Shown one piece after another: positions 35,323 through 44,515 of a DNA stretch of 64,000 bases; the first letter of the stretch is position 1; each line of letters opens with the position of its first letter. The notes beneath the pieces are model-generated. The model had not been told where the DNA came from, did not search any database, and saw only the letters and a program-made list of their open reading frames with translations. The DNA is from Pseudomonadales bacterium (lineage in GTDB: Bacteria > Pseudomonadota > Gammaproteobacteria > Pseudomonadales > Pseudohongiellaceae), in assembly GCA_024234395.1 (NCBI GenBank), contig JACKOH010000001.1:1011001-1075000 (forward strand), in the 5' to 3' direction. The position numbers and the translations under genes are program-made.

Positions 35323-35474
35323 AGGGGACACTCACAACTTAACAACTTAGTAGTCGGGATCGGGTAATTCGATGTTAGTACTTTTCACCAGGCCTTGACC
35401 TTTCTCGATCCATTGCGAAACTGCCTGCTGCCTACCATGCTACGCGCATCAAGTTGCTAAGTAATAAGTGTCCG
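35323..35474. repeat. Miniature element 1 (152 bp), degenerate right end
   Basis: It starts AGGGGACACTCACAACTTAA and ends AAGTTGCTAAGTAATAAGTGTCC, a decayed copy of the inverted repeat of the other two elements at 37337 and 39530. The minus strand encodes QQAVSQWIEKGQGLVKS and continues to ELPDPDY followed by a stop. It lies in the 417-bp interval between the genes at 30849 and 35694, which otherwise shows no gene. Confidence 0.75.
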
Positions 35475-35693
35475 TACTAGCCTGCTACATTGCGTTGACA
35501 GGCCGATGCGTGCAGGCGGCAACGAGCCTCTTCAGCGAGCCCGACCGATAGCAGGAGTAATTCCATTTAGTCAGTAAATTGACATTCCTTCTGAATTTGA
35601 TCTAATGAAGCCTGCTAACTTTAAGCTGGATCCGGAAAATCAGCCTCTTCGCGACCTCTCCCTCTGGATTCAACCGCCAACACTGGATGGATC

Positions 35694-37286
35694 ATGCCTC
35701 AAGTCACCTATGGCGCATCGCCGCCCCAGTCGCAACTCATGAGTCTTCTGGAGCATTATCAAACCGGACGATTTGAAGCTGCCGAACAGCTGGCTAAATC
35801 CCTCACGGAACAGTATCCGTACCATCAACTCAGTTGGAAAGTACTTGCAGTGGTGCTCAAGCAATCCGGCAGGAAAGCCGAGGCATTAAGCGCAAACCGG
35901 AAGGCGGTGGAATTGGACCCGCATGATGCAGAAGCCTGTTACAACATGGGCAACACATTGCAGGATCTGTTCAGATTGGAAGAAGCCAGGGCTAGTTACT
36001 TACAAGCGATCAGACTGAAACCGGACTACGCCAAAGCCTATAGCGACCTGGGTAATACGCTGAAAAAGCTTGGCAGACTGGAGGAAGCCGAAACAAGCTA
36101 TAGGCAGGCCACGACGCTGAACCCGAATTTTGCCGGAGCCCATTACAACCTAGGTATTACACTGCAGGAACTCAATGAGTTGGAGAAGGCTGAGGCTAGC
36201 TACAGGCAGGCTATAAAGTTGAAACCGGACTATGCCCAGGCCTACAACAATCTGGGTGTCACGCTGAAAGCCCTGCGCAGATTGGACGAGGCTGAAGCTA
36301 GCTACAGGAGGGCAATAGCGCTGAATCCTGGCTTTGCCGAAGCCCATAACAATCTGGCTATCATGCTCAAAGAACTGGGCAGACCAGAAGAGGCTGAGGC
36401 AGGCTTCAACAGGGCCATAGCATTGAATCCCGACTATACAGACGCCTTCATGAACAGAGGCCAGTTATTGTTCGACAAAGGGGAATTCGAAGCTGCATTG
36501 AGAGATTTCGAAATCTGTAATACGGAGGATTCGAGAGCGGCAGCATTGACCTGCCTGTACATGCTGGAGCGTGTTGAAGAAATTTACAAAAGAATCGAGA
36601 TGCAGTCTAAACTTGATGACACAAACATAAAAGTGGCTGCAATTGCCACACTTGTCGCCGATCAATTCAAAAAGGAGACAGCACATAATTTCTGCAAGAA
36701 CCCGCTGGACTTTATTTACCATGCAAACATTTCATCTCATGTGGAAGATCCTGATTCTTATATTTCCGATGTGATCAAGGAGCTTCTTGCTATCAAACCA
36801 ACATGGGAACCCGCAAATCAGTCCATAAACAAGGGATTTCAGTCACATTACAACTTTCTCGAAAATCCCTCGGGAGTCCTCGCCAGTCTGAAGTCCATTA
36901 TCATCGAGGAACTGGACGCATATCGCCTGAAGTTCAACAATGAATCCTGTTCGTATATTCAGAAATGGCCCAGCGGAAATAATCTGTCGGGCTGGTATGT
37001 CATTCTCAAGCAGCAGGGATTTCATTATCCTCATATCCATCCCTCTGGCTGGTTAAGTGGAGTTGTATATCTTCAAGTCGTTCCTTCTGCCGACAGGAAT
37101 GAAGGAGCGATCGAATTCTGTCTGGGTGCAGACCGCTATTCGGATGCCAATGCTTCGAAAGTAACTTACATTCCCAGGGCGGGCGATATCGTTTTTTTCC
37201 CCTCGTCACTGCATCATAGAACGGTCCCTTTCACCGCCGATTCAGACAGGATTGTCGTCGCGTTTGATTTATGTCCGGACGGGTAA
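35694..37286 (+). CDS. TPR protein fused to a 2OG-Fe(II) oxygenase-like domain
   Basis: A 530-residue protein. The first ~290 residues are seven or more tetratricopeptide repeats of the canonical 34-residue form (for example YNMGNTLQDLFRLEEARASY, then AIRLKPDYAKA). The C-terminal ~200 residues resemble the putative 2-oxoglutarate/iron oxygenase family found behind TPRs: metal-binding HYPHIHPSGWLSGVVYL (His444, His447, His449), then FFPSSLHHRTVPF (~505) with a distal His, and DRIVVAFDL with a likely 2OG-binding Arg. This pairing is common in proteobacterial glycan or peptide-modifying loci; the substrate is unknown. It is followed closely by miniature elements. Confidence 0.85.
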   Translation: MPQVTYGASPPQSQLMSLLEHYQTGRFEAAEQLAKSLTEQYPYHQLSWKVLAVVLKQSGRKAEALSANRKAVELDPHDAEACYNMGNTLQDLFRLEEARASYLQAIRLKPDYAKAYSDLGNTLKKLGRLEEAETSYRQATTLNPNFAGAHYNLGITLQELNELEKAEASYRQAIKLKPDYAQAYNNLGVTLKALRRLDEAEASYRRAIALNPGFAEAHNNLAIMLKELGRPEEAEAGFNRAIALNPDYTDAFMNRGQLLFDKGEFEAALRDFEICNTEDSRAAALTCLYMLERVEEIYKRIEMQSKLDDTNIKVAAIATLVADQFKKETAHNFCKNPLDFIYHANISSHVEDPDSYISDVIKELLAIKPTWEPANQSINKGFQSHYNFLENPSGVLASLKSIIIEELDAYRLKFNNESCSYIQKWPSGNNLSGWYVILKQQGFHYPHIHPSGWLSGVVYLQVVPSADRNEGAIEFCLGADRYSDANASKVTYIPRAGDIVFFPSSLHHRTVPFTADSDRIVVAFDLCPDG

Positions 37287-37295
37287 CAAGTAACA

Positions 37296-37323
37296 AGGGA
37301 CACTCACAACTTAACAACTTAAC
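37296..37323. repeat. Solitary terminal repeat of the miniature element
   Basis: A lone copy of AGGGACACTCACAACTTAAC continuing to AACTTAA, 41 bp before miniature element 2 in the same orientation. It begins 9 bp after the stop codon of the TPR/oxygenase gene. It suggests a nested or partially excised insertion. Confidence 0.7.
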
Positions 37324-37336
37324 GGTGTTAATAACA

Positions 37337-37488
37337 AGGGACACTCACAACTTAGCAACTTAACTGTCGGGAGGGGGGAAATTAATGTTTGTACTATTCA
37401 CCAGGCCTAGGCCTTTCTTGATCCGTTGCGAAACTGCTTGCTGGCTACCTTGCCAGGAGAACTAAGTTGTTAAGTTGTGAGTGTCCCT
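37337..37488. repeat. Miniature element 2 (152 bp) with ~26-bp inverted repeats
   Basis: Left end AGGGACACTCACAACTTAGC, right end TAAGTTGTTAAGTTGTGAGTGTCCCT. The minus strand body reads QGSQQAVSQRIKKGLGLVNS, then TNINFPPPDS and a stop codon that lies in the left terminal repeat. The inverted ends can form a long hairpin, so the element may also serve as a terminator between 35694 and the convergent gene at 37557. Confidence 0.8.
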
Positions 37489-37556
37489 TACTCGCAGTGC
37501 TTACTCGCAGTGCGAATTGAGTAGTGGTGGCCTGTCAGGTTAAGCTCGGCGCGTGA

Positions 37557-38519
37557 TCAACGAGGCGGCGGAAAGAACGGACTGCGCCCCCCGGAACCTC
37601 CCTGTGAGCGGATTGCAAATTTGAGCTCGTAAAAGTCATCGTCACTGGCTAGGATGCTCAATGTTCCGACCAGGGGGGCAGAGCCCGCCGTATCCTTGGT
37701 CCAGGTGCCGATGGCACTGACGTCTCCTACCGAACTGCTGTCCTGCGTCCAGTCCTGGGTATTTATCTGCCCGGCAAAATGTTCGTATAGCGCTTCTATG
37801 TCCCAATCGATGACTATCGATGCTTCAGTCTCCGTTTCCTGGCTGGAACTGGAGAAGCCACCTACGCGTACCGGTCGATAGAAATTAGTATCGGAGGCAG
37901 GCAGCTCCATGCGTGGCATGTATTGAGCCAACGCTGGACCGCCACGCAGGCTTCTCATGGTCAATGACTGCTGGATCTGTTCAATCTGCTCCGCGCAGCT
38001 GCGTGGGCGATCCATGAACAAGGCCAGTCCTGAATTGGCGCTCAACATCACATGGGCTTCATTCTCTCTCTGCACGTAATCGACAGAGACATTGCCTTGT
38101 CGGTCATGGCAAAGTCGGATCGAGTCGTGCTGCTGGCGGCGTGGATCATTCGGTGAGATAAACCCGGTATCCTGCATTGGGGGGCGGATAACCGGCATCT
38201 CGATCCAGTTATTGGTGACGAACTCATTAACGATAAGTGGCACGGCCGTAGCTTCGTCCAGATCTGTCTGCAGAGCCACGCGCATTGACGTGGACTGGCG
38301 CATGCTGCCAGCCACTTGAAACTCATCCGGCAGGTCGAAATCAGGAAATTCGTCCAGTATGCCGTCGTAGACAGCAAAATTCCCCTGGCCGTAAAAATCC
38401 ATCAGCAGGTGCAATAATCCGGCGGGGACGGAATCGGTATATTCCTCGGCGGCTCGGGCGGACGCGCCGGAGAATATCAAAGTAACCAGTAGAGCGAATA
38501 GTGTGATTGTGCGGTTCAT
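37557..38519 (-). CDS. Secreted protein of unknown function
   Basis: A 320-residue protein starting at ATG 38519 (MNRTITLFALLVTLIFSGASARA, Sec signal peptide), preceded by AAGGAGA; a longer reading from 38582 has no ribosome site. The mature part is mixed alpha/beta, with a likely repeat of the motif DFYELKF/YGQGNFAVYDG, and ends in a glycine/proline-rich tail (GGSGGRSPFFPPPR). No recognised domain. It is divergent from the superoxide dismutase gene, with ~260 bp between the starts that could hold both promoters. Confidence 0.65.
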   Translation of the reverse strand: MNRTITLFALLVTLIFSGASARAAEEYTDSVPAGLLHLLMDFYGQGNFAVYDGILDEFPDFDLPDEFQVAGSMRQSTSMRVALQTDLDEATAVPLIVNEFVTNNWIEMPVIRPPMQDTGFISPNDPRRQQHDSIRLCHDRQGNVSVDYVQRENEAHVMLSANSGLALFMDRPRSCAEQIEQIQQSLTMRSLRGGPALAQYMPRMELPASDTNFYRPVRVGGFSSSSQETETEASIVIDWDIEALYEHFAGQINTQDWTQDSSSVGDVSAIGTWTKDTAGSAPLVGTLSILASDDDFYELKFAIRSQGGSGGRSPFFPPPR

Positions 38520-38783
38520 GGCAGTCTCCTTCAGATTGAGCGGGACTTTCTGGTTTATACCTTGGGTCCCACGAAATTCCAAGTCAACCCGCCGTTGTAA
38601 TCTGTCCTGCTGCGGAGGTAGTGGAAATCATGTTTTTCAGCATGTCGGGCTTTCTGGCCCGGTAATATTTGCACAGGTATTTACAGTGGACATCCAGCGA
38701 ATTCAGGAGGAGTATGACAAGGGCACCGTCGTCCCGAGGCGCCAAAGTCATCGCTGGTAAATTGACTCACCGAGGAGCAGACT

Positions 38784-39500
38784 ATGAATAACCGACGTGA
38801 AGCACTTAAATTACTGGGATTCAGCGCTGTCGCGCTGACTGCAGGAGGCGCCACATCAGCCGCGCTTGCGCAGCAACAATCGACTCCCTCGATCGGTAGC
38901 GCGTTCGCAGCGAATACACCGATCAAACCGCTCAATTTCCAGGCGGATCAGCTTGACGGTATTTCCGAAACAGTCATCACCTCACATCATCAGAATAATT
39001 ACGCCGGCTCGGTACGGGCTATGAATGCCGTGAAAGAACGGCTGGAGGCCGCCCTGGCGGACGATACCATGCCCGCGTACGTCTACAACGACCTGAAGCG
39101 CGAGCATCTCATGCGGACCGGCTCGGTCGTCCTGCACGAATTGTATTTCGACAATCTGGCTCCGCCTGGCAACAGAAACGGCGAACTGGATCGGGCTCTC
39201 GCGTCGTCGTTCGGCAGTTTCACTGCCTGGGAAAAGGAATTCAGGCGGATCGCATCAGGACTCGGTGGTGGCTCGGGCTGGGTGATGCTGGCCTGGAATC
39301 ATCAGTTGGGAACTCTGGAGAACTACTGGATGGCGGATCATACGAACAGTCCGGCCTATGCCAGCCCTTTGCTGGTCATGGATATGTATGAACATTCCTA
39401 CCATATGGACTATTGTGCCGCAGCTGGTGGCTATATCGATGCGTTCATGCGCAATGTGAACTGGGAAGTCGTGGCGAGGCGTTTTGCCGATGCGGTTTAA
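38784..39500 (+). CDS. Tat-exported Fe/Mn superoxide dismutase-like protein
   Basis: A 238-residue member of the iron/manganese superoxide dismutase family. The N-terminus is a twin-arginine signal (NRREALKLLGFSAVALTAGG, cleavage near ALAQ), so it should act in the periplasm. Putative metal ligands are His68 (SHHQNNY), His118 (VVLHELYF), Asp200 and His204 (MDMYEHSYHMDY); SGWVMLAWN is the conserved strand after the hinge. The sequence departs from classical enzymes: the first helix has HHQNNYAGS instead of HH.KHH, and the second ligand sits in LHELYF rather than NHTFYW. Activity is likely but not certain. GAGGAG precedes the ATG. Confidence 0.82.
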   Translation: MNNRREALKLLGFSAVALTAGGATSAALAQQQSTPSIGSAFAANTPIKPLNFQADQLDGISETVITSHHQNNYAGSVRAMNAVKERLEAALADDTMPAYVYNDLKREHLMRTGSVVLHELYFDNLAPPGNRNGELDRALASSFGSFTAWEKEFRRIASGLGGGSGWVMLAWNHQLGTLENYWMADHTNSPAYASPLLVMDMYEHSYHMDYCAAAGGYIDAFMRNVNWEVVARRFADAV

Positions 39501-39529
39501 TAGATACCATCTTTACCAGGCGGATTACA

Positions 39530-39681
39530 AGGGACACTCACAACTTAACAACTTAACTGTCGGGATTGGGGAAATTGATATAAGTACTTCCCACCCGGCC
39601 GTGGGCTTTCTTGATCCATTGTGAAGCTGCTTGTTACCCACCATGCTACGCACATTAAGTTGTTAAGTTGTGAGTGTCCCT
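39530..39681. repeat. Miniature element 3 (152 bp) with 26-bp inverted repeats
   Basis: Left end AGGGACACTCACAACTTAAC, right end matching it in reverse and closing with GAGTGTCCCT. The minus strand encodes QAASQWIKKAHGRVGSTYIN, then FPNPDS and stop. It begins 30 bp after the superoxide dismutase gene and ends 2 bp before the stop codon of the convergent gene at 39684, again in a 3' intergenic position. Confidence 0.8.
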
Positions 39682-39683
39682 GG

Positions 39684-41336
39684 TTAGCTTTTACGGCAAT
39701 CAACAAGAAATTGTCGTCCTGGCAGCGGTCTTTTCCACAGTGCCCGGGCGCCAATGATCAGGTCTTCCCGGAATATCTCCCGGCATCCAACCGATTTGAG
39801 CGCCTCGAGTCTGGTCCAGGTGCTGTTGTCCAGATCGTAGATAAAATCGAACTTCAATCCGATACAGTTCTGAATTTCTGTAATGTTGTTATAGGCATCA
39901 TTGCCCCACTCGAGCTTCTCATTGCAGTTGCGAAAATGTGCGGTGGATAATCCAGCCAGGTCCACAAAGTAGAACCGGTCACCCAATTGCTGTTTCAGGT
40001 AATAAGGGATCATCCCGGCCTGAATGGAGGCGGTAACAATAGGGACTGTCCCTATTAATGGCTGGTCGAGATAGCCGATGGTTCGGTCGACAAAGGAAAG
40101 ATCGCGGGCGTGGAACACGTTGAATTTTTCCAGGGGGGAAGGGGAGAAATTACCGGCCACATAGGCATAGGGCCTGATCCAGGGCAGTCCGCCAAACGGA
40201 TACCTGGCCACGCTGTATGCATCATAGCTGAGTCCGGCGAGCAGGATCAGAATGATTCGCCGGTCCAGCAGATGGACCGGCAGTGCAATCAACCCCAACA
40301 GAAACGCCAGGAACAGCGGGGCAGTGAGAAATCGGCCTTCCTCCATCCAGTCTCCGCCGGACGCGACCGCAAACAGTACCAGGGCGGTTACCAGCGATAT
40401 TGCCAGTTTGAAAAAACTTTCCATACGCGGGTCGAGTTTTCTGGAATGCACGAGAATTATCGCCCATACCAGCGATACGGTCGCGATCAGGCTCGAGACT
40501 GGCGCATAGTGAAAAGTAACCCCCAGATACTTGATGCCGCTAACAGCCTGTTGAAGAAAGTCCGGGCTGGATTGCTTGGCGAATACTGTATTGGGAAAGA
40601 AATCCAGGCCCAGCAGAAAGCGCAGCGCTATCGCTGTAGCGATTCCAGGAACCACTGACAGGATCAGGGGCAGGGCTTCCGATTCCGGCTTCCTGCTCCA
40701 GACGGAATGCATCGTCAGCGCGGCTACAGCAACAAAAATAAACTCCGGTCGGGTCAGATGCAGCAGTCCTGTTACCAGGCTAATCGCCAGCAGCCCCAGT
40801 CCACGATTGGTAAAGCGGACAACCAGGAAGGCTTTCAGGAAACTGAAGATAAGCAGGATGTACAGGGTATTCTCCATACCCGACAGCGACCAGTACAGTA
40901 CCGGGATGCACAGGCAGGCGGCGCCGAGGGTATGGCTTCCCGCTTTGGCAAAGGCGCTTCCTCTGAACAGGCTATTGGTCAGGAAAAATGTCGCGATAAG
41001 CAGTGAAAGTGAGAGCAATGGCCCCAGTGTCGCTGCATCGACTCTCGTCAACCAGGACAGTGCTGCCAGTAAAACAGTGAACAGGAGGCTGCTGCTCTGC
41101 TCTACGTTCTCGCCATTGAAGTTGACCAGTCCTTTCCCGTCCGCGAGAGACTGACTGACGAAGTAGGTGATATGGGAGTCGTCCCTTCCCGTATAGCCCA
41201 GCAGGAAAACCACGCCCAGAATAAACAGCAGAATGACGGTCCGTTCCTGCACGCTGTTTTCAGGCAGTATAGAAACTGCCGCGAGCCGGCGCAGACGGCT
41301 TCCCTGAGCTGTTGAATTGAAACCTGGCCTTTCCAC
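39684..41336 (-). CDS. Polytopic membrane protein, GT-C glycosyltransferase-like
   Basis: A 550-residue protein with about ten membrane helices and a C-terminal soluble domain. The first extracytoplasmic loop carries an acidic pair (GYTGRDDSHITYFVSQSLAD), the usual place of the catalytic Asp in GT-C enzymes that use lipid-linked sugars; LTRPEFIFV and SGGDWMEEGRFL are other segments typical of these families. It probably transfers a sugar to an envelope glycan or protein; the acceptor is unknown. The start is GTG at 41336, with no better alternative before the first helix. A 9-bp palindrome (AATAGGGAC-T-GTCCCTATT, 40038-40056) lies within the coding sequence. Confidence 0.7.
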   Translation of the reverse strand: MERPGFNSTAQGSRLRRLAAVSILPENSVQERTVILLFILGVVFLLGYTGRDDSHITYFVSQSLADGKGLVNFNGENVEQSSSLLFTVLLAALSWLTRVDAATLGPLLSLSLLIATFFLTNSLFRGSAFAKAGSHTLGAACLCIPVLYWSLSGMENTLYILLIFSFLKAFLVVRFTNRGLGLLAISLVTGLLHLTRPEFIFVAVAALTMHSVWSRKPESEALPLILSVVPGIATAIALRFLLGLDFFPNTVFAKQSSPDFLQQAVSGIKYLGVTFHYAPVSSLIATVSLVWAIILVHSRKLDPRMESFFKLAISLVTALVLFAVASGGDWMEEGRFLTAPLFLAFLLGLIALPVHLLDRRIILILLAGLSYDAYSVARYPFGGLPWIRPYAYVAGNFSPSPLEKFNVFHARDLSFVDRTIGYLDQPLIGTVPIVTASIQAGMIPYYLKQQLGDRFYFVDLAGLSTAHFRNCNEKLEWGNDAYNNITEIQNCIGLKFDFIYDLDNSTWTRLEALKSVGCREIFREDLIIGARALWKRPLPGRQFLVDCRKS

Positions 41337-41436
41337 AATAAGAGACTTCCCGTTACCGATGGCGAGCGGCGTCGATGCGTTGAAGACAGCCGGTGCAGCA
41401 GGAAAAGTCTAAGGGAATGAGGGTCTGATTGCTGCA

Positions 41437-41476
41437 AACTGGTTCAAAGAAACGATCTTTGAAATGTTCTATAAGC
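41437..41476 (+). mobile_element. Solitary IS91-like 3' terminus, candidate
   Basis: ACTGG, a perfect 7-bp stem TTCAAAG-AAACGAT-CTTTGAA (41443-41463), then ATGTTCTATAAGC. The order and spacing match the 3' ends of copies A to H, but no transposase remnant is visible nearby. The rest of the interval 41337-41655 has no gene apart from the ribosome site GGAGG of the next gene. Confidence 0.4.
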
Positions 41477-41655
41477 TACTGTTATTACGTGTTTTTCGCG
41501 ATTCCTGCAAGAGATGGTCAGGAAAGGTTGCTAGTCAGGTGCGATGCTGGTGAATCTGCCGAAGATTCTCCGCAGCAAGGCGCGTCGGGCCGGCTGAGTA
41601 ATTGCTTTGACCTGCCTGTGCGCGGCTTGTAGGATTCTGTGACGGAGGTAGCCGT

Positions 41656-42351
41656 GTGATCAATCCTGAGTTAGTTGCACCCCTGTTTGCAGCAATAGCG
41701 GCCGGGTTTTCAGCCTTTGCCGCGTTTTCAATTTTGCGGGTGCAAAAGTTGGGCATCAGGCCTGTTATTGAATTGAATGACTGGACACGAATCGATCCCT
41801 GCCTTAAGCCCGGTGTCGACCGGATCGTTTTTACCACGGTTGAGAATATCGGCGTCGGCCCGGCCCGGCAGCTGTCGGTCAGTATCGCCTCACCCGGGTC
41901 CTGGGGCGGCGTTGAAATGACACCGGTTTATGAGCCGTTGCTCAGAGCGGGCGCCTCGGTTCCCAATGTCAACCAGATCGTCGTGCGCTGGAGCTTTATA
42001 GAAGGTCTGCCCGGCTCCAGAAGTGTCCGCATCAGGCTCACGGTTCAATACCGGGACAGTCTGAATTACCTGATCACTTCCAATCGGTTTTTGAACGTCT
42101 ACGAAGACTGGTCCACCCATCTGGTTGGGGAGAAGCTGACACACGGTGTGGGCTTGGGAACCCAGTCGAGTCAAGTCAGATCGCCATTGCGCCTGCGCCT
42201 GGAGTCCCTGCTGGCGCACTGGAAATCATCGACCGATGCTTCGCAACTACAGCCCGGTGCCAAGCCCCTGGTTAAGAAACTGCTGGAAAAACTGCCGCTG
42301 GTTATGCTGTTCCTGCTTCTGATCCTGTTTGTTATTGCTACTGCCCGATAA
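41656..42351 (+). CDS. Membrane-anchored protein of unknown function
   Basis: A 231-residue protein starting at GTG 41656, with GGAGG 7 bp upstream. An N-terminal membrane helix (LVAPLFAAIAAGFSAFAAFSIL) is followed by a beta-rich domain (IRPVIELNDWTRIDPCLKPG, then ARQLSVSIASPG and RIRLTVQYRDSLNYL), a helical linker and a C-terminal membrane helix (LPLVMLFLLLILFVIATA). The layout resembles membrane proteins with an Ig-like periplasmic or cytoplasmic domain; no named family is recognised. It is convergent with the transporter at 42433, with a stem-loop between. Confidence 0.65.
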   Translation: MINPELVAPLFAAIAAGFSAFAAFSILRVQKLGIRPVIELNDWTRIDPCLKPGVDRIVFTTVENIGVGPARQLSVSIASPGSWGGVEMTPVYEPLLRAGASVPNVNQIVVRWSFIEGLPGSRSVRIRLTVQYRDSLNYLITSNRFLNVYEDWSTHLVGEKLTHGVGLGTQSSQVRSPLRLRLESLLAHWKSSTDASQLQPGAKPLVKKLLEKLPLVMLFLLLILFVIATAR

Positions 42352-42374
42352 TCCTGCTTCCGGAAAAGTTTTCG

Positions 42375-42401
42375 AGCGGATTCACCGCGCTGAATCCCGC
42401 T
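42375..42401. terminator. Stem-loop between convergent genes
   Basis: AGCGGATTCA-CCGCGC-TGAATCCCGCT forms a ~10-bp stem with one bulged base, placed between the stop codons at 42351 (+) and 42433 (-). No long T-run follows on either strand, so terminator function is only probable. Confidence 0.4.
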
Positions 42402-42432
42402 GGAAATTCTGACTTGTTGTGAAATACTGCGT

Positions 42433-44265
42433 TCACACCGGGAAAAACCAGGGGATCAGAAAGCTCAGACTGGCCCACATGATCAGGGTCAGGGGAATGC
42501 CGACCCTGAGAAAGTCATTGAAAGTATAACCCCCCACTGTCATCACCAGCAGGTTGGTCTTGTAGGCCATGGGCGTGGCGTAGCTCATGTTGGCGCCGAA
42601 CAGCACGGCCAGAACGAATGGTTCCACCGCCAGTCCCTGCTGCCGGGCGATGCTGATGGCAATCGGTGTGCCGATCACGGCGGCGGCGTTATTTGAAACG
42701 ATGTTGGTGAGTACCGCCATCAGCAGCATCAGGCCGCTGAGTTGCAGATTAACCGGGGCGTCTGCGGTCAGTGCGACAAACTGTACGGCGATGGCATCGG
42801 CGGCGCCGGTTTCCAGCATGGCCCGACCCAGCGCCAGGGAAGCGGCCACGATGAGGATTATCTGACTGTTAACCGCCTCGCCGATGTCGCGCCAGCTCAG
42901 GCAGCCGCTGATTGTCATCAGTAACACACCGCACACGGCAGCGATGGCAATCGGCATGATGCCAAGTGCCGCGACGCATACCGTGGCCACCATGATGGCC
43001 AGCGCCCAGGGAGCACGGCTGGAATAGGGCAGATCCGAGGTGGCATCGAGAATCACGTAGTGCGGATTTTTCTTCAACTCGCTGATTTTCCCGCTGGCGC
43101 CCTGCACCAGCATAACGTCGCCAATCTGGAGCCGGACATTGCTCACCTCGGACATCAGTTTGCGGCTGGTGGAACCGGCCCGGTGAAGGGCCAGGATGAC
43201 AACCTGAAAACGGTCGGCAAAGCGCAGTTCCGAAACACTGCGACCAAGCAGCGGTGAACCCTGGGTGACAATGACCTCGGCCAGCTGCTGGCCTTTCGCC
43301 TGCAGCGGGTTTTCTGCGTCGATTTTCTGATCGTCACTGTACAGGTCGGCATTCAGCAGCTTTTCGAATGCTTTCAGGTTATCCGGCGTATCGCGGACCA
43401 GCAGGCGGTCACCGGGACCCAGCTTGCGGTCCTTGTGGGCGGAGTCGATAAAGTCGCTGCCGGCCTTGATCCAGTGGCGTGGAGTCATCCTGCCGTCGGT
43501 CTTCTCGATACACTCCCTGATGGTTCTGCCATCCGCGTACCCGCCCTCATTGACTGACAGGGCCGCGGAGAAAACGCGCGGCGAGGCATCACCGATGTCG
43601 GAGTCCCGATCCGGCAGCATCCTCGGTGCCAGGAGCCACAGATAAGCGATGGCCAGGACGCTGGATAAAACCACCGGCAACAGGAATTCGAACATCGAAA
43701 AAGAGGACATGCCCATGCTGACCGCCACCGAGACCACCAGCAGATTGGTAGAGGTACCGATAGTGGTGCCCATGCCGCCGATCAGGGTTGAGAAGCCCAT
43801 TGGCATGAGAATACGCGACGGCGGAGTACTGGTTTTCAGGGACACGCTTGTCAGGATCGGTAACAACAGGATGACAATGGGTACATTGTTGACGAAGCCG
43901 CTGAGCGCGGCACCGGTAAACAGGGTTGCCAGTAGCGACAGTTGCGGAGAGATTTCCCAGGCTCTGGACAGTGCGCGTCCCACCGGTTCCAGCGCGCCGG
44001 TGCGGGCCAGGCCGTGTCCGGCGATCATCAGGGCTGTCACCGCCACCAGGGCTTCGTGACCGAAGCCATAGAAAAAATCCACGGCATGCAATGCCTGTTC
44101 GCCGTCAACGTAAGGAAAAAGTTCGAAACCTACTGCCAGGGCCACCAGCACAAACAGACTGGAGGTTTCCAGGGGAATCTTCTCACGGGTAAACAGGAAC
44201 AATGCAAGTACCGCCAGTATTAATACCGCGGCGGCGTGGGGATTCAGATTCATTTCAGCCAGCAT
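42433..44265 (-). CDS. SLC13-family transporter with TrkA-C domains
   Basis: A 610-residue inner-membrane transporter of the divalent anion:Na+ symporter (SLC13/DASS) or arsenite-permease-like superfamily. Two groups of membrane helices flank a central cytoplasmic part with two TrkA-C (RCK_C) domains (CIEKTDGRMTPRHWIKAGSD to LLVRDTPDNL; AEVIVTQGSPLLGRSVSELR to DVMLVQGASG). The inverted-repeat signature segments GFVNNVPIVILLLPI and NIVSNNAAAVIGTPIAIS (Ser-Asn-Asn-Ala motif) bind Na+ and substrate in this fold. Substrates in such proteins include sulfate or dicarboxylates; which one is unknown. The start at ATG 44265 has GAGG 4 bp upstream; the open frame to 44442 has no support. Confidence 0.88.
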   Translation of the reverse strand: MLAEMNLNPHAAAVLILAVLALFLFTREKIPLETSSLFVLVALAVGFELFPYVDGEQALHAVDFFYGFGHEALVAVTALMIAGHGLARTGALEPVGRALSRAWEISPQLSLLATLFTGAALSGFVNNVPIVILLLPILTSVSLKTSTPPSRILMPMGFSTLIGGMGTTIGTSTNLLVVSVAVSMGMSSFSMFEFLLPVVLSSVLAIAYLWLLAPRMLPDRDSDIGDASPRVFSAALSVNEGGYADGRTIRECIEKTDGRMTPRHWIKAGSDFIDSAHKDRKLGPGDRLLVRDTPDNLKAFEKLLNADLYSDDQKIDAENPLQAKGQQLAEVIVTQGSPLLGRSVSELRFADRFQVVILALHRAGSTSRKLMSEVSNVRLQIGDVMLVQGASGKISELKKNPHYVILDATSDLPYSSRAPWALAIMVATVCVAALGIMPIAIAAVCGVLLMTISGCLSWRDIGEAVNSQIILIVAASLALGRAMLETGAADAIAVQFVALTADAPVNLQLSGLMLLMAVLTNIVSNNAAAVIGTPIAISIARQQGLAVEPFVLAVLFGANMSYATPMAYKTNLLVMTVGGYTFNDFLRVGIPLTLIMWASLSFLIPWFFPV

Positions 44266-44515
44266 AAGTCCTCGCAGAGCGGTAGGGTCGAGACCCGGTG
44301 ACAGAACAGGATGGACGCATGGTAGCAGAAATATAGGCATGGATACGGGTGCCCGGGGGACGCGGTGCGGCCGGTTTTCGGAATTAACGGATCTGTCGTC
44401 GACGACCTGGAAAATTAGGGAAACGGCGCTTCGACCATCCACCCCCGGACGCTGCGGCGACTTTTCAAGCTTCTATGCGTGCAGGTTTTTAGCGAAGGAA
44501 CCTGAATTCAACCGG

